Below, one piece after another: positions 24,743-33,269 of a stretch of DNA of 45,415 nucleotides. This DNA comes from CAZBEL01 sp964628055. GTDB taxonomy: Bacteria; Fidelibacterota; Marinisomatia; Marinisomatales; TCS56. The stretch's first letter is position 1. Every line of letters begins with the position of its first letter. The DNA is taken from positions 1 to 45,415 of the forward strand of contig CAZVNL010000017.1 in the NCBI GenBank assembly GCA_964628055.1, written 5' to 3'. A model generated the notes under the pieces. It was given only the letters and a program-made list of their open reading frames with translations, was not told the DNA's origin and did no database searches. The translations under genes were made by a program, and so were the position numbers.

Positions 24743-26983
24743 GTGATAAAATTCCCGTTTTACCTGTTTTTGCTCTTGCTCCTACCCCTTAATCACACTC
24801 ATTCCAAGGAAGCTTTCTCCGTGAATCAAACCGCAAACACCTCCCACCAAAACCATCTTGATGGTTCCCTGAGCCCGTATCTCTTACAACATGCTGATAA
24901 CCCGGTGGACTGGTATCCCTGGGGCGAGGAGGCCTTCAACCAGGCCCGGGAGTTGGACCGACCCATCTTCCTCTCCATTGGATATTCTACCTGCCACTGG
25001 TGCCACGTCATGGAACACGAATCCTTCGAGGATAGCACCGTCGCCCAACTATTGAACCAGTACTTTGTGGCCGTCAAGGTGGACCGGGAGGAACTCCCGG
25101 AGGTGGATCACCTGTATATGACCGTCTGCCAGGCCTTGACAGGCAGTGGTGGGTGGCCCCTTACCATTGTCATGACGCCGGATAAGGAACCGTTTTTCGC
25201 CGGTACCTATTTCCCGCGGGAGCGCCTGGGGAATCGTCCTGGACTTTTGGAACTTCTGTCGGCCCTGGCAGACATTTGGCAGAACCGTCGAGCGGAATTG
25301 GACCAGACTATTGACCGGATTACGGACTTCCTGCGCCAGATAGAGACGCGGAAAGTGACCGGCACCATCACCCAGGAAACTCTGGAGCGGGCCTTCCATA
25401 CGTACCGAGACCGCTTTGATGCAACAAACGGCGGTTTTGGGGGAGCCCCAAAATTTCCCGCCCCTCATAACCTTATCTTCTTGCTGCGTTACTACCATTC
25501 CACACAGCAGGAGGCTGCCTTGAAGATGGTGGAGAGCACCCTGCAAAAAATGCGCCTGGGAGGTCTCTTTGACCACATCGGCTACGGGTTCCATCGCTAC
25601 TCCACCGATGAAAAATGGCGCGTTCCCCACTTCGAAAAGATGCTGTACGACCAAGCTCTTTTGGCTTTAGCCTACTTAGAGTTCTACCAGGTCACCGGCA
25701 AAGACTTTTACGCCCGTACCGCCCGGGAGATTTTCACCTACGTACTCCGGGACATGACCAGCCCCGAAGGAGGCTTCTACTCCGCCGAAGATGCCGATAG
25801 TGAAGGAGCGGAGGGCAAATTCTACCTGTGGACTGCTGATCAGATCCAGGCCATTTTGGGTCCCAAGGCTGGAGCCCGCTTCAATGCCTTGTTCAATGTG
25901 AGTTCCAAAGGAAATTTTCCCGCTCATGCCTCGGTCTCCGGAATAGGGTCAAATATATTCTACCTGGAAACGGATCTTACTACCTTAGCCCGGCAACAAC
26001 AAACCACGGTGGAAGAATTGGAGCATTTCATAAAAACAAGTCGGGCAAAGTTGTTCAGTGAACGGGAAAATCGAATCCACCCCTTTAAAGACGACAAAAT
26101 CCTCACCGACTGGAACGGCCTCATGATTGCGGCACTGGCCAAAGGGGCCGTGGTTTTGGATGACCCTAGGTATCTCCTTTCAGCCCAACAGGCGGCGGAG
26201 TTTCTGTGGACCAGATTACGAGATAACCAAGGGCACTTGTACAAACGCTACCGGAATGGGAACGGAGGTCTACCGGGACACCTGGACGACTACACCTTCT
26301 TTACCTGGGGGCTCCTGGAATTGTACGAAGCCACCCTAAAACCCCAGTACTTAGTCCGCGCCCAGGAACTGCAGGAGCAGACCTTCACCGATTTCTGGGA
26401 TGAGATCAACGGGGGTTTCTTTTTAGGGAGTTCTTCGGCTGAAAATCTACTGGTGCGTTCCAAGACAGGATATGACGGGGCCCTCCCTTCCGGTAATTCA
26501 GTCGCGGCCATGAACCTTCAGCGTTTGGGGCGACTTACCGGGTATGACCAATGGTTAACCATGTCAGAATCAATCGGCCGGGTATTTTCGGCGGAAATAA
26601 ATCGAAATCCCACCGCTTTTTCATCCTTACTCACGACCTCCCTCTTCACCCAGAATGATCCTCGGGAAGTAGTAGTCGTAGGAGAACCGCAAACTGAAAA
26701 TACGCGTACTTTTATCCGCATTCTCCAGGCGGTTTACTCCCCTCATAAAGTACTTCTGCTCGTCAATCCAAATGAACCAGAGGTCCTCACTACCGTGGCA
26801 CCTTGGACTAAACCATACCGCACCCTGAATGGAAAACCCACGGCCTACGTCTGTAAAAATTACACCTGCCAGCAACCAACAAACGATGTGCAACAGGCCT
26901 TGAAATATCTTACGACGCCTTTCCCTATGTCACCTCCTGGCGGCGCTGATGAGGCCACCCTTTCCCGTTGGGATTCTAAATAG
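24743..26983 (+). CDS. DUF255/YyaL-family thioredoxin-like protein, exported form
   Basis: This 746-residue member of the YyaL/SSP411 (spermatogenesis-associated protein 20) family has an N-terminal thioredoxin-like DUF255 domain. Its landmarks are SPYLLQHADNPVDWYPWGEEAF, the CHWC pair at C84/C87 (context GYSTCHWCHVMEHESF) and GGWPLTIVMTPD. The long C-terminal part (about 200-720) has an (alpha/alpha)6-barrel fold like N-acylglucosamine 2-epimerases (GGFGGAPKFPAPHN, HFEKMLYDQALL, DADSEGAEGKFYLW, DDKILTDWNGLMI). The biochemical role of this family is not firmly known. Unlike typical cytoplasmic members, this one begins with a signal peptide (FPFYLFLLLLLPLNHTHS). The start is GTG; the amino-acid symporter follows 23 bases later. 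Confidence 0.9.
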   Translation: MIKFPFYLFLLLLLPLNHTHSKEAFSVNQTANTSHQNHLDGSLSPYLLQHADNPVDWYPWGEEAFNQARELDRPIFLSIGYSTCHWCHVMEHESFEDSTVAQLLNQYFVAVKVDREELPEVDHLYMTVCQALTGSGGWPLTIVMTPDKEPFFAGTYFPRERLGNRPGLLELLSALADIWQNRRAELDQTIDRITDFLRQIETRKVTGTITQETLERAFHTYRDRFDATNGGFGGAPKFPAPHNLIFLLRYYHSTQQEAALKMVESTLQKMRLGGLFDHIGYGFHRYSTDEKWRVPHFEKMLYDQALLALAYLEFYQVTGKDFYARTAREIFTYVLRDMTSPEGGFYSAEDADSEGAEGKFYLWTADQIQAILGPKAGARFNALFNVSSKGNFPAHASVSGIGSNIFYLETDLTTLARQQQTTVEELEHFIKTSRAKLFSERENRIHPFKDDKILTDWNGLMIAALAKGAVVLDDPRYLLSAQQAAEFLWTRLRDNQGHLYKRYRNGNGGLPGHLDDYTFFTWGLLELYEATLKPQYLVRAQELQEQTFTDFWDEINGGFFLGSSSAENLLVRSKTGYDGALPSGNSVAAMNLQRLGRLTGYDQWLTMSESIGRVFSAEINRNPTAFSSLLTTSLFTQNDPREVVVVGEPQTENTRTFIRILQAVYSPHKVLLLVNPNEPEVLTTVAPWTKPYRTLNGKPTAYVCKNYTCQQPTNDVQQALKYLTTPFPMSPPGGADEATLSRWDSK

Positions 26984-27006
26984 TAACCTCCTAAATTCCC
27001 CATCCC

Positions 27007-28257
27007 GTGAAATTGAAATTACACTGGCAAGTCTTCCTAGCCATGTTGGCTGGTATCCTGTTTGCGCTGGCATTGGGAGAAAAAGCGCTCTTCGTGGCAC
27101 CTTTGGGAACCATCTTCATGCGCCTATTGAAGATGATTATCGTCCCCTTGATTATAACCTCTATCACTACCGGTGTGGCCGGCCTGGGTGATAGTCGCAC
27201 CCTGGGCCGCATGGGAGCCAAAACTCTGGGTTACTATTTCATGACGTCCATTGTTGCCATCCTGGTCGGTTTGACGCTAACGAATATCATTCAACCGGGA
27301 GAGGGAACCGTCCTCACCACTGCAGGCAAACCGTTTGATCCCTCCACCCTTCAACAACCCAGTTCCCTGGCAGAGATCATAATTCGTATGATTCCCATTA
27401 ACCCCATTCAAGCCATGGCGACCGGAGACATTCTGGCTATCATTTTCTGGTCGATTTTCCTGGGTTTTGGTATCACACGGGTTCCGGAAAAACCCCAGAC
27501 GTTCATGCTTAACCTCTTCAACTATGGTTTCCAGGTCATAATGTTCCTCACGAGGGGAATCATGAAACTTCTGCCCATTGGGGTCTTTGGTCTAATCACC
27601 AAGGCTGTAGCCACGGCGGGTTTCGACCTTTTCCAAGCGGTGGGAATGTACATGATTACCATCGCTGCCGGCCTTACAATACACTTCGTCATCATCCTAC
27701 CCCTCATCTTTTACCTGTTTACCCGTATTAACCCGCTCAAACATTACACAGCCATCGCTTCCGCCCTGGTAACAGCCTTTTCCACCAGCTCCAGTGGCGC
27801 CACCTTACCGGTGACCATGAATTGTGTGGAAACCGGTGCTGGGGTCTCCAATAAAACTTCCAGCTTCGTCCTTCCTTTAGGCGCCACCATCAACATGGAT
27901 GGGACAGCCCTATATGAATGTGCCGGTGTCCTGTTCATTGCCCAAGTCTTGGGTATTGAACTCTCCCTCGCGCAGCAATTCATCGTTGTCATTACGGCTT
28001 TCTTCGCTTCCGTGGGGGCTGCTGCCATCCCTTCGGCGGGATTGGTGATGATCTTTATCGTCCTGGATGCCGTAGGACTGGGGAGTAGCCCTCAAGCCGC
28101 TATGATCGTAGGAACGATGCTAGCCGTGGATCGCCCCCTGGACATGTACCGCACGATGGTCAACGTAACTAGCGATAGTATTGGGACGGTCGTGATTGCA
28201 AAAAGTGAAGGGGAAACCGGCTTTTACCCGGAATCACCTAGCGAAACAACCACCTGA
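27007..28257 (+). CDS. Dicarboxylate/amino acid:cation symporter (DAACS, GltP-like)
   Basis: This 416-residue inner-membrane transporter belongs to the glutamate transporter family. It has the hairpin-1 serine motif SSSGAT (261-266), the NMDGT motif (296-300) that binds sodium, and the TM8 substrate residues Asp379, Arg382, Thr383 and Asn386 (DMYRTMVN). The arginine equivalent to R397 of GltPh is kept, so an acidic amino acid (Asp/Glu) or C4-dicarboxylate is the likely substrate. It starts with GTG 23 bases after the DUF255 gene, so the two are probably co-transcribed. A strong terminator lies about 270 bases downstream. Confidence 0.92.
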   Translation: MKLKLHWQVFLAMLAGILFALALGEKALFVAPLGTIFMRLLKMIIVPLIITSITTGVAGLGDSRTLGRMGAKTLGYYFMTSIVAILVGLTLTNIIQPGEGTVLTTAGKPFDPSTLQQPSSLAEIIIRMIPINPIQAMATGDILAIIFWSIFLGFGITRVPEKPQTFMLNLFNYGFQVIMFLTRGIMKLLPIGVFGLITKAVATAGFDLFQAVGMYMITIAAGLTIHFVIILPLIFYLFTRINPLKHYTAIASALVTAFSTSSSGATLPVTMNCVETGAGVSNKTSSFVLPLGATINMDGTALYECAGVLFIAQVLGIELSLAQQFIVVITAFFASVGAAAIPSAGLVMIFIVLDAVGLGSSPQAAMIVGTMLAVDRPLDMYRTMVNVTSDSIGTVVIAKSEGETGFYPESPSETTT

Positions 28258-28347
28258 TCGGTGAGCTGGTTAGAAAAGTCCCTGCTCCCCAATCTAATAC
28301 TTGGATTCGTTAGTCTATCCCATTAATTTCACCAGTTAATTTACTAC

Positions 28348-28555
28348 TCCCGTTTCGGGCCTGGCTTTTTCAGGATCTTCAATAAATATCCTAGGAAGCT
28401 GTACTTCAGCTACAAAAAACAGGCCTTCCCTAATCCGTTCGGGGTCAAGGAAGTTTGCTGTAGTTGAGAGGCCTCCACCGTGTCCAACGCGGTCCATGAA
28501 AGAGCTCCTGGAACGGGATGATTTAGTCCCCTGATTCTCGCCAGGGGACTTTTTT
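28348..28555 (+). ncRNA. Candidate structured non-coding RNA
   Basis: The 296-base gap between the symporter and hflX has no gene but can form a long-range fold. TCCCGTT (28348-28354) pairs with AACGGGA (28512-28518), closing about 170 bases. Inside, CAGGA (28371-28375) can pair with TCCTG (28506-28510), and AGCTG/CAGCT (28397-28401 / 28407-28411) and GGAAG/CTTCC (28394-28398 / 28425-28429) form nested helices. A textbook terminator follows at once. Size and long closing stem recall 6S RNA, but I cannot match conserved bases of 6S or any other known family. It may instead be the 3' UTR of the symporter mRNA. No convincing promoter is visible. Confidence 0.3.
28526..28555 (+). terminator. Rho-independent terminator
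   Basis: GTCCCCTG (28526-28533) and CAGGGGAC (28542-28549) form a perfect 8-bp GC-rich stem with an 8-base loop, followed by six T (28550-28555). It ends plus-strand transcription from the symporter, or from a small RNA. Its T-run overlaps the hflX stop codon on the opposite strand. Read leftward there is no T-run, so hflX needs another end signal. Confidence 0.9.
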
Positions 28556-29834
28556 ATTCCTTGACCCGAACAGAGTCCAGTTTAAGGATCTGGTTCAGGT
28601 GTGCCCGTTGACCTCGAATAGTCAAATGGATACCATCGTCTTCGTAAGAACGGTTCACGATTTCCACCCCTTTCTGAGCCAGGGCCAACTCCCGGGTCTG
28701 CTGGTAGGTAAACACCATCTCCACTATCTGGTAATTTTCTTTCATAATGGCTAGTATCTTCTCCGTTAACTGATCCAGTCGTAAATGCTCCTTGGCGGAG
28801 ATGAACACCGCTTCCGGAAATGTCCGTTTCAAATAGTTGAGCTGTTGGGGACGGTCCAGGAGGTCCATTTTATTCAACACAGTAGTTGTGGGATGGTGTT
28901 GAGCACCTAATTCCACCAAAACCTGTTCAATGGTGGCAAAATGGTCCTGAATCCACGGGGAGCTGGCATCGAGGACAATGAGCACTAAATCGGCGTCCAC
29001 CACCTCTTTCAATGTGGAGCGAAAAGAGGCAATGAGGTGGTGGGGTAGATCTCGAATAAACCCTACGGTATCACTGAGCAGGATCGTGGTGCGTTCATTC
29101 AAATTCACTTTCCGCACGGTGGTATCCAAGGTGGCAAATAACTGGTCCTGGATGAAGACGTCGGCCCCAGAGAGGGCTTTCATAATGGTGGATTTACCCG
29201 AGTTGGTGTACCCTACCAGCGCCACTCGAAATTCCTGACGACGACGTTTACTCTGCGTATCCCTTTCCCGGTCGATACGAGCCAATTCCCGTTTTAGCCA
29301 GGCAATACGATTGCGAATCATACGCCGGTCTACTTCGATTTGGGTCTCCCCCATTCCAGCGCGTGTGCCGATTCCTCCCATCTGACGTTCCAAGTGCGTC
29401 CACTGGCGGGTCAACCGGGGAAGCATATACTGCCATTGGGCTAGCTCTACCTGGGTCCGTGCCTCCCGGGTTTGGGCATGGCGACGAAAAATATCCAGGA
29501 TCAGGGCACTCCGGTCAATGATTTTAATATCCGGGGCCAGTTGCAGGAAATTTTTCACCTGAGCCGGGCTCAATTCTTCGGCAAAAACGATGAGACCCGC
29601 CTTCAAAGCCCGCGCCTGAGTAATGATCTGTTTGGCTTTGCCCTTACCGACGAAATAACGGGGGTTGATCCGGGAGAGTCGCTGGGTGATGACGCCCACT
29701 ACATCACCCCCTGCCGTTTCTACCAAAAGGGTTAACTCTTGAAGATGATCTCCAATGGTCTTGGTGGTAATAGTACCGTGTATAGTACCTACTAAAAGCG
29801 TCCGTTCGCGAGTGTGGGATTCAATCCTTTGCAA
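28554..29834 (-). CDS. hflX: Ribosome-associated GTPase HflX
   Basis: This 426-residue protein is HflX, a GTPase that binds the 50S subunit and splits stalled ribosomes. The N-terminal HflX domain includes NPRYFVGKGKAKQI and the linker GGIGTRAGMGETQIE (153-167). The G domain has G1 GYTNSGKST (208-216), G3 DTVGFI, G4 NKMD and G5 SAKE. The assigned start is TTG at 29834, overlapping the BatA-like gene by 14 bases, and it leaves a normal N-terminus (RERTLLVG). It is the last gene in a long leftward series. Confidence 0.93.
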   Translation of the reverse strand: MQRIESHTRERTLLVGTIHGTITTKTIGDHLQELTLLVETAGGDVVGVITQRLSRINPRYFVGKGKAKQIITQARALKAGLIVFAEELSPAQVKNFLQLAPDIKIIDRSALILDIFRRHAQTREARTQVELAQWQYMLPRLTRQWTHLERQMGGIGTRAGMGETQIEVDRRMIRNRIAWLKRELARIDRERDTQSKRRRQEFRVALVGYTNSGKSTIMKALSGADVFIQDQLFATLDTTVRKVNLNERTTILLSDTVGFIRDLPHHLIASFRSTLKEVVDADLVLIVLDASSPWIQDHFATIEQVLVELGAQHHPTTTVLNKMDLLDRPQQLNYLKRTFPEAVFISAKEHLRLDQLTEKILAIMKENYQIVEMVFTYQQTRELALAQKGVEIVNRSYEDDGIHLTIRGQRAHLNQILKLDSVRVKE

Positions 29835-31926
29835 GGGTATAGGAAGTTTTCCTCCGTTCTTTTGAGGTGTAACGCAGCAGTGACTCTAAAAATAACAGGC
29901 CAATCGCCAAGAGTAAGAAGCGTCTCCAGAGCGACTTTCCCCGCCGTAAATCCAGCAACTGGGTCGCCAAGTTTTCCCCAGGTGAAAGAAACCGAACCTG
30001 ACTTTTCCCCAAGATAAAGCGGATTTTGTCTTCATCAGCTCGTACAGAGGGGCGTTCCAAGGGATGCAGGCGGGTGGAAAAAGCTGCGTACAATTCACCG
30101 TCCGCCAGAACCTGGTAGGATCCCAATTCATCCGTATGAAGGATAGACAAAACCTGGTCGTTGTAGTCGGGGATCAATAGAATCCGTCTCCCGGAAGGTT
30201 TCACTAATTCCCATCGGGCATTGACTAATTGTTGGTTGATGGAAATCACCTTGGGTGCTCCGATGGTAACCGGGGCGACCTGTTCATCATCGGTGGCCAG
30301 GCGCATGAGGAGGCGATGCATCAACGGCACCACCAACCCCCGCAGGGGCAGATCACTCCACTCCAAGTTCAAAGGCAATACAAAATAGTAGTACGGACCT
30401 CCGAAAGTGGTCCCTTCCACGAGGAACGGATCACCAGTGTGAAGTTTCAGCAAAGAGTGTTGTTCATTGGTTATTTGAACCTGATTATAGCGGTAGACTT
30501 CGGGCAATTCGGGGAGGATTTTCTTCACGTCGAGATCACTGAAAAGGAGTAAAGAACGATCGGTCAACTCCACCGAATAAAAGGACTGATTACCGGCAGT
30601 TTTCAGAGCGCGTTTTCGGGGGAGACGTAGGAGTGTTTCCACATCGGGAGAAGTCGTCGTACGAGGTGGATCACTGCTAAACCAAATAAGGCCGCCCCCT
30701 TGTTCTAAAAAGGCCTGGATTTCATCCACGACACTAAAAGGTAAATTGGTAGGGGAATGGATAATGAGGATGTCTTGATCTTCTAAAAAGAGATGCTCAG
30801 GGGCTGGATCGATTTTGTAATCCAAGTCCAGAAAATCGGTGCCGCTATCGATGGAGGTGAGGACCTTTCGCAAGAGAAAGATATCCTCCACCGAGGGAGC
30901 CACGATTTTGCAACTGATCCGCTGTGGAATCGACAGTTCAAAGGTCTGGCGATTATCTAAGGCATAGTCGTCAGGTGGAATTTCTAAGACACCTTGAATA
31001 ATACCACTATTCCCGGGATACACCTGAAATTGGAATCCCTTGGACTGCCCTGGTTTAAAGGAGGCAACCACCTGGCCTACCCGATTCTCATCGAGGAAGA
31101 GCTCCACGGGGACGTGATCCCTGGCAAGACGGCCATCGTTTGTAATGGTTGTGCTGAGCCTGAGAAGATGAGTGGGCAGTTTTACCTGACTCACAGTGGC
31201 CACTTGGACAACCCCAAGATTATCTCGCACGCCGTTCTGAGATAGGGCGTAGAGCTTCCATTGAGTCCCCCGGGAATCAGCCGGGTCTTTTGACTTTAGC
31301 CCTGACCAGAAGGTTGTAGGCGGTAGGGTTTGGAAATCGCTCAAAATAAAACACTCATGGTTTGGCTCAGTCCCTCTAGATAACGTTAGAGCGGAATCCA
31401 CCTTAGCCCACAGGTCATCGGTTTCCATCGACTGGGGAATATCCTTGATCCGCCTTAAAGCCGTTTCCCGCTGCTCTCTGGTTCCGCTAAAAACACGTTT
31501 AAAAGGGTTTGTCTGGTAAATTTCCAGAGTCGTTTGACCTTCCAATTGACCCCAGATCACGGGAAGCGTCTCCCGGGCTTTGTCCAGGAGTGTCTTGCCA
31601 TCTGATACGAGCGCCATGCTGGCGGAATTGTCCACAACAATCACCACGTGAGATTCCACTTCCCCACCGACCCAGGTCGGTGAAAAGCCCCGTAAAACCG
31701 GCCGGGAGACCATGAGGACTAATGCCACGATGATGAGCGTCCGCAGTAAAACCAGAAGCCATTGGCGAATTCTCAGGTTGCGGATGGTTTCATGTTCTAG
31801 TTTTTCAATGAATCGTAGTGTGCCAAAGGGCAACTCCCGTCTATGTCTTAAACTGATAAGATGAATAATCAACGGTAGACTGGCAGCCACCAATCCCCAG
31901 AGGAAAGTAGGTGCTAAAAAAGTCAT
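29821..31926 (-). CDS. BatA-like membrane protein with VWA domain
   Basis: This 701-residue protein starts with the BatA N-terminal module: two hydrophobic helices around a basic region (FLAPTFLWGLVAASLPLIIH, then LLVLLRTLIIVALVLMVSRP). A von Willebrand A domain begins near residue 93 with an intact MIDAS DNSAS (99-103). A middle beta-rich CARDB-like part follows, then a Rossmann-like segment (ILIIHSPTNLP ... FLEQGGGLIWFSSDPP) resembling a class I glutamine amidotransferase fold. One C-terminal helix (LLLAIGLLFLESLL) completes it. It should sit in the inner membrane with its VWA domain outside the cytoplasm. Family members usually accompany MoxR ATPase and other bat genes; none is nearby. ATGA overlap with the kinase-like gene upstream. 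Function unknown. Confidence 0.82.
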   Translation of the reverse strand: MTFLAPTFLWGLVAASLPLIIHLISLRHRRELPFGTLRFIEKLEHETIRNLRIRQWLLVLLRTLIIVALVLMVSRPVLRGFSPTWVGGEVESHVVIVVDNSASMALVSDGKTLLDKARETLPVIWGQLEGQTTLEIYQTNPFKRVFSGTREQRETALRRIKDIPQSMETDDLWAKVDSALTLSRGTEPNHECFILSDFQTLPPTTFWSGLKSKDPADSRGTQWKLYALSQNGVRDNLGVVQVATVSQVKLPTHLLRLSTTITNDGRLARDHVPVELFLDENRVGQVVASFKPGQSKGFQFQVYPGNSGIIQGVLEIPPDDYALDNRQTFELSIPQRISCKIVAPSVEDIFLLRKVLTSIDSGTDFLDLDYKIDPAPEHLFLEDQDILIIHSPTNLPFSVVDEIQAFLEQGGGLIWFSSDPPRTTTSPDVETLLRLPRKRALKTAGNQSFYSVELTDRSLLLFSDLDVKKILPELPEVYRYNQVQITNEQHSLLKLHTGDPFLVEGTTFGGPYYYFVLPLNLEWSDLPLRGLVVPLMHRLLMRLATDDEQVAPVTIGAPKVISINQQLVNARWELVKPSGRRILLIPDYNDQVLSILHTDELGSYQVLADGELYAAFSTRLHPLERPSVRADEDKIRFILGKSQVRFLSPGENLATQLLDLRRGKSLWRRFLLLAIGLLFLESLLRYTSKERRKTSYTLAKD

Positions 31927-32510
31927 ACTAACCAGGAAGTGATTAGCACCATAACCACACCAGCAAGGAGGGGAATGCGCAGGTTGTCATCTACGGGGAT
32001 GGGGAGCAGTTCCACTACCATGGCCCCTACCGCTGCTGGAAAAGAGATTAGCCAGGGAATCCGGGGAAATAACAGGGCCACCAACAGACACGTAACCGTA
32101 CCCCCTAGAAAGCCTTCCAGGGATTTATTCCCGATGGCGGTGTTGCCGAAACGCAGGCCCACCAAAGCCGCTGCTGTGTCCCCCAGGGATAAAAACAATA
32201 AACTCAGTACGGCAATCTCTTTAGGAAAGAGGAAGATAGTTAACCAGGCGCCGATGAAAACCCAGGAGGCACCCGTTAACCGTCCTTGCAGTTCATGTTG
32301 ACGTAGTAGAGGATTAAAAAAACGATCAAAAAAAATAGTAATCCAACGAACCGATCTCCTTCCCAGATCGACGATTAAGACGATCACGGTTAAGATCCCC
32401 AAATAAAGGAGCATTCCTTTGCGGTCGGGAAATACAAAGAGGTATGCCAGGGGAATGAGACTGTTGGCGACATGGATGAGTTTACGCAGGTATTCGCTAC
32501 GGGGAATCAC
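31923..32510 (-). CDS. Diacylglycerol/polyprenol (dolichol-like) kinase family membrane protein
   Basis: This 195-residue protein with about six membrane helices matches the CTP-dependent lipid kinase family (Dgk1/SEC59/VTE5-like). The N-terminal motif is LRKLIHVANSLIP (8-20). The family core is GRLTGASWVFIGAW (77-90), the SLGDTAAALVGLRFG motif (108-122) and KSLEGFLGG (129-137). Members phosphorylate a lipid alcohol such as diacylglycerol, phytol or polyprenol using CTP. The bacterial substrate is not settled, and a link to undecaprenyl recycling for the nearby glycan genes is inference. The GTG start follows the PASTA stop directly (TGA then GTG), and the end overlaps the BatA-like gene as ATGA. 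Confidence 0.82.
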   Translation of the reverse strand: MIPRSEYLRKLIHVANSLIPLAYLFVFPDRKGMLLYLGILTVIVLIVDLGRRSVRWITIFFDRFFNPLLRQHELQGRLTGASWVFIGAWLTIFLFPKEIAVLSLLFLSLGDTAAALVGLRFGNTAIGNKSLEGFLGGTVTCLLVALLFPRIPWLISFPAAVGAMVVELLPIPVDDNLRIPLLAGVVMVLITSWLV

Positions 32511-33269
32511 TCAAGGTTCGTCCGTTAGACGATTGAAAATATCCTGCATATCCAAGACGCTCACTACCAGGTCAATGGGGAGGGATCTATCCAGCACCGT
32601 CCCTTCCGTAAGGGATTGGTCCAAAACGGTATACGGAACGAGGTCTTCGTCTTGATGATAAGAAATCTTTCCCACTTTAAGCCGAGCTTTTTCGATGAGT
32701 TCCGTGGCGTTTTTCAGGCTCAGTCCGATGACGTTGGGTACCTGGTAAAAATCCGGGGGTAGACCTTTACTCAAGGTAATTTGAATCCCCATTCCTTTCC
32801 GGAGATGGTCTCCCGCTTTAGGGTACTGCCATGCGATGGTCCCCTCAGGGTATTCCGGATTGAACTCGGTATAAACGGTATCGATTAACAGTCCTAATTG
32901 GTGGAGCACCAGTTCAGCATTCCGCAGGGATTGACCGATGAGGTTAGGAACGACGCGCATTTTTTCCGGCTGGGCTATTTTCAGGCGCACCGTCCGTCCC
33001 GGCTTCACCAATGTATTCGGTTTGGGATACTGATCCACCACCGTTCCCGCGGGCCTATCACTATTATACAAGGTATCAGAAATTATCCCCTGAAATCCTC
33101 CGGATTCCAGGCGGGCCAGGGCGAGGTTACAGTCCCGGCCGCGAACATCCAACAGGTAACGACTTTGATGTTGACGAGTATAAACTGGCATAATGACATA
33201 ATCCATGATCACTAGGCCCATGGCTCCTAAAAGGACGATGGTGAGGAGATAGTAACTCAAAGTTTTCAT
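32511..33269 (-). CDS. Membrane-anchored protein with three PASTA domains
   Basis: This 252-residue protein has one N-terminal transmembrane helix (YYLLTIVLLGAMGLVIMDYV) and three PASTA domains at about 38-101, 105-170 and 175-240. The second and third start with VPNLIGQSL and VPNVIGLSL. PASTA domains bind uncrosslinked peptidoglycan or muropeptides and usually sit on Ser/Thr kinases or penicillin-binding proteins; here no enzyme domain is attached. The protein should sense or organise cell wall in the periplasm. It follows rsmB with an ATGA overlap, in a place where other bacteria carry a phosphatase and a PASTA kinase. Confidence 0.9.
   Translation of the reverse strand: MKTLSYYLLTIVLLGAMGLVIMDYVIMPVYTRQHQSRYLLDVRGRDCNLALARLESGGFQGIISDTLYNSDRPAGTVVDQYPKPNTLVKPGRTVRLKIAQPEKMRVVPNLIGQSLRNAELVLHQLGLLIDTVYTEFNPEYPEGTIAWQYPKAGDHLRKGMGIQITLSKGLPPDFYQVPNVIGLSLKNATELIEKARLKVGKISYHQDEDLVPYTVLDQSLTEGTVLDRSLPIDLVVSVLDMQDIFNRLTDEP

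Noticed and set aside
25049..25654. Minus-strand frame of 201 codons
   Set aside because: It is antisense to the DUF255 gene, where family motifs lie on the plus strand; no independent ribosome site or domain.
28348..28518. Identification of the candidate RNA as 6S RNA or SRP RNA
   Set aside because: The conserved SRP apical loop bases are absent, and no 6S consensus bases could be matched by eye. Only the general long-stem shape is similar.
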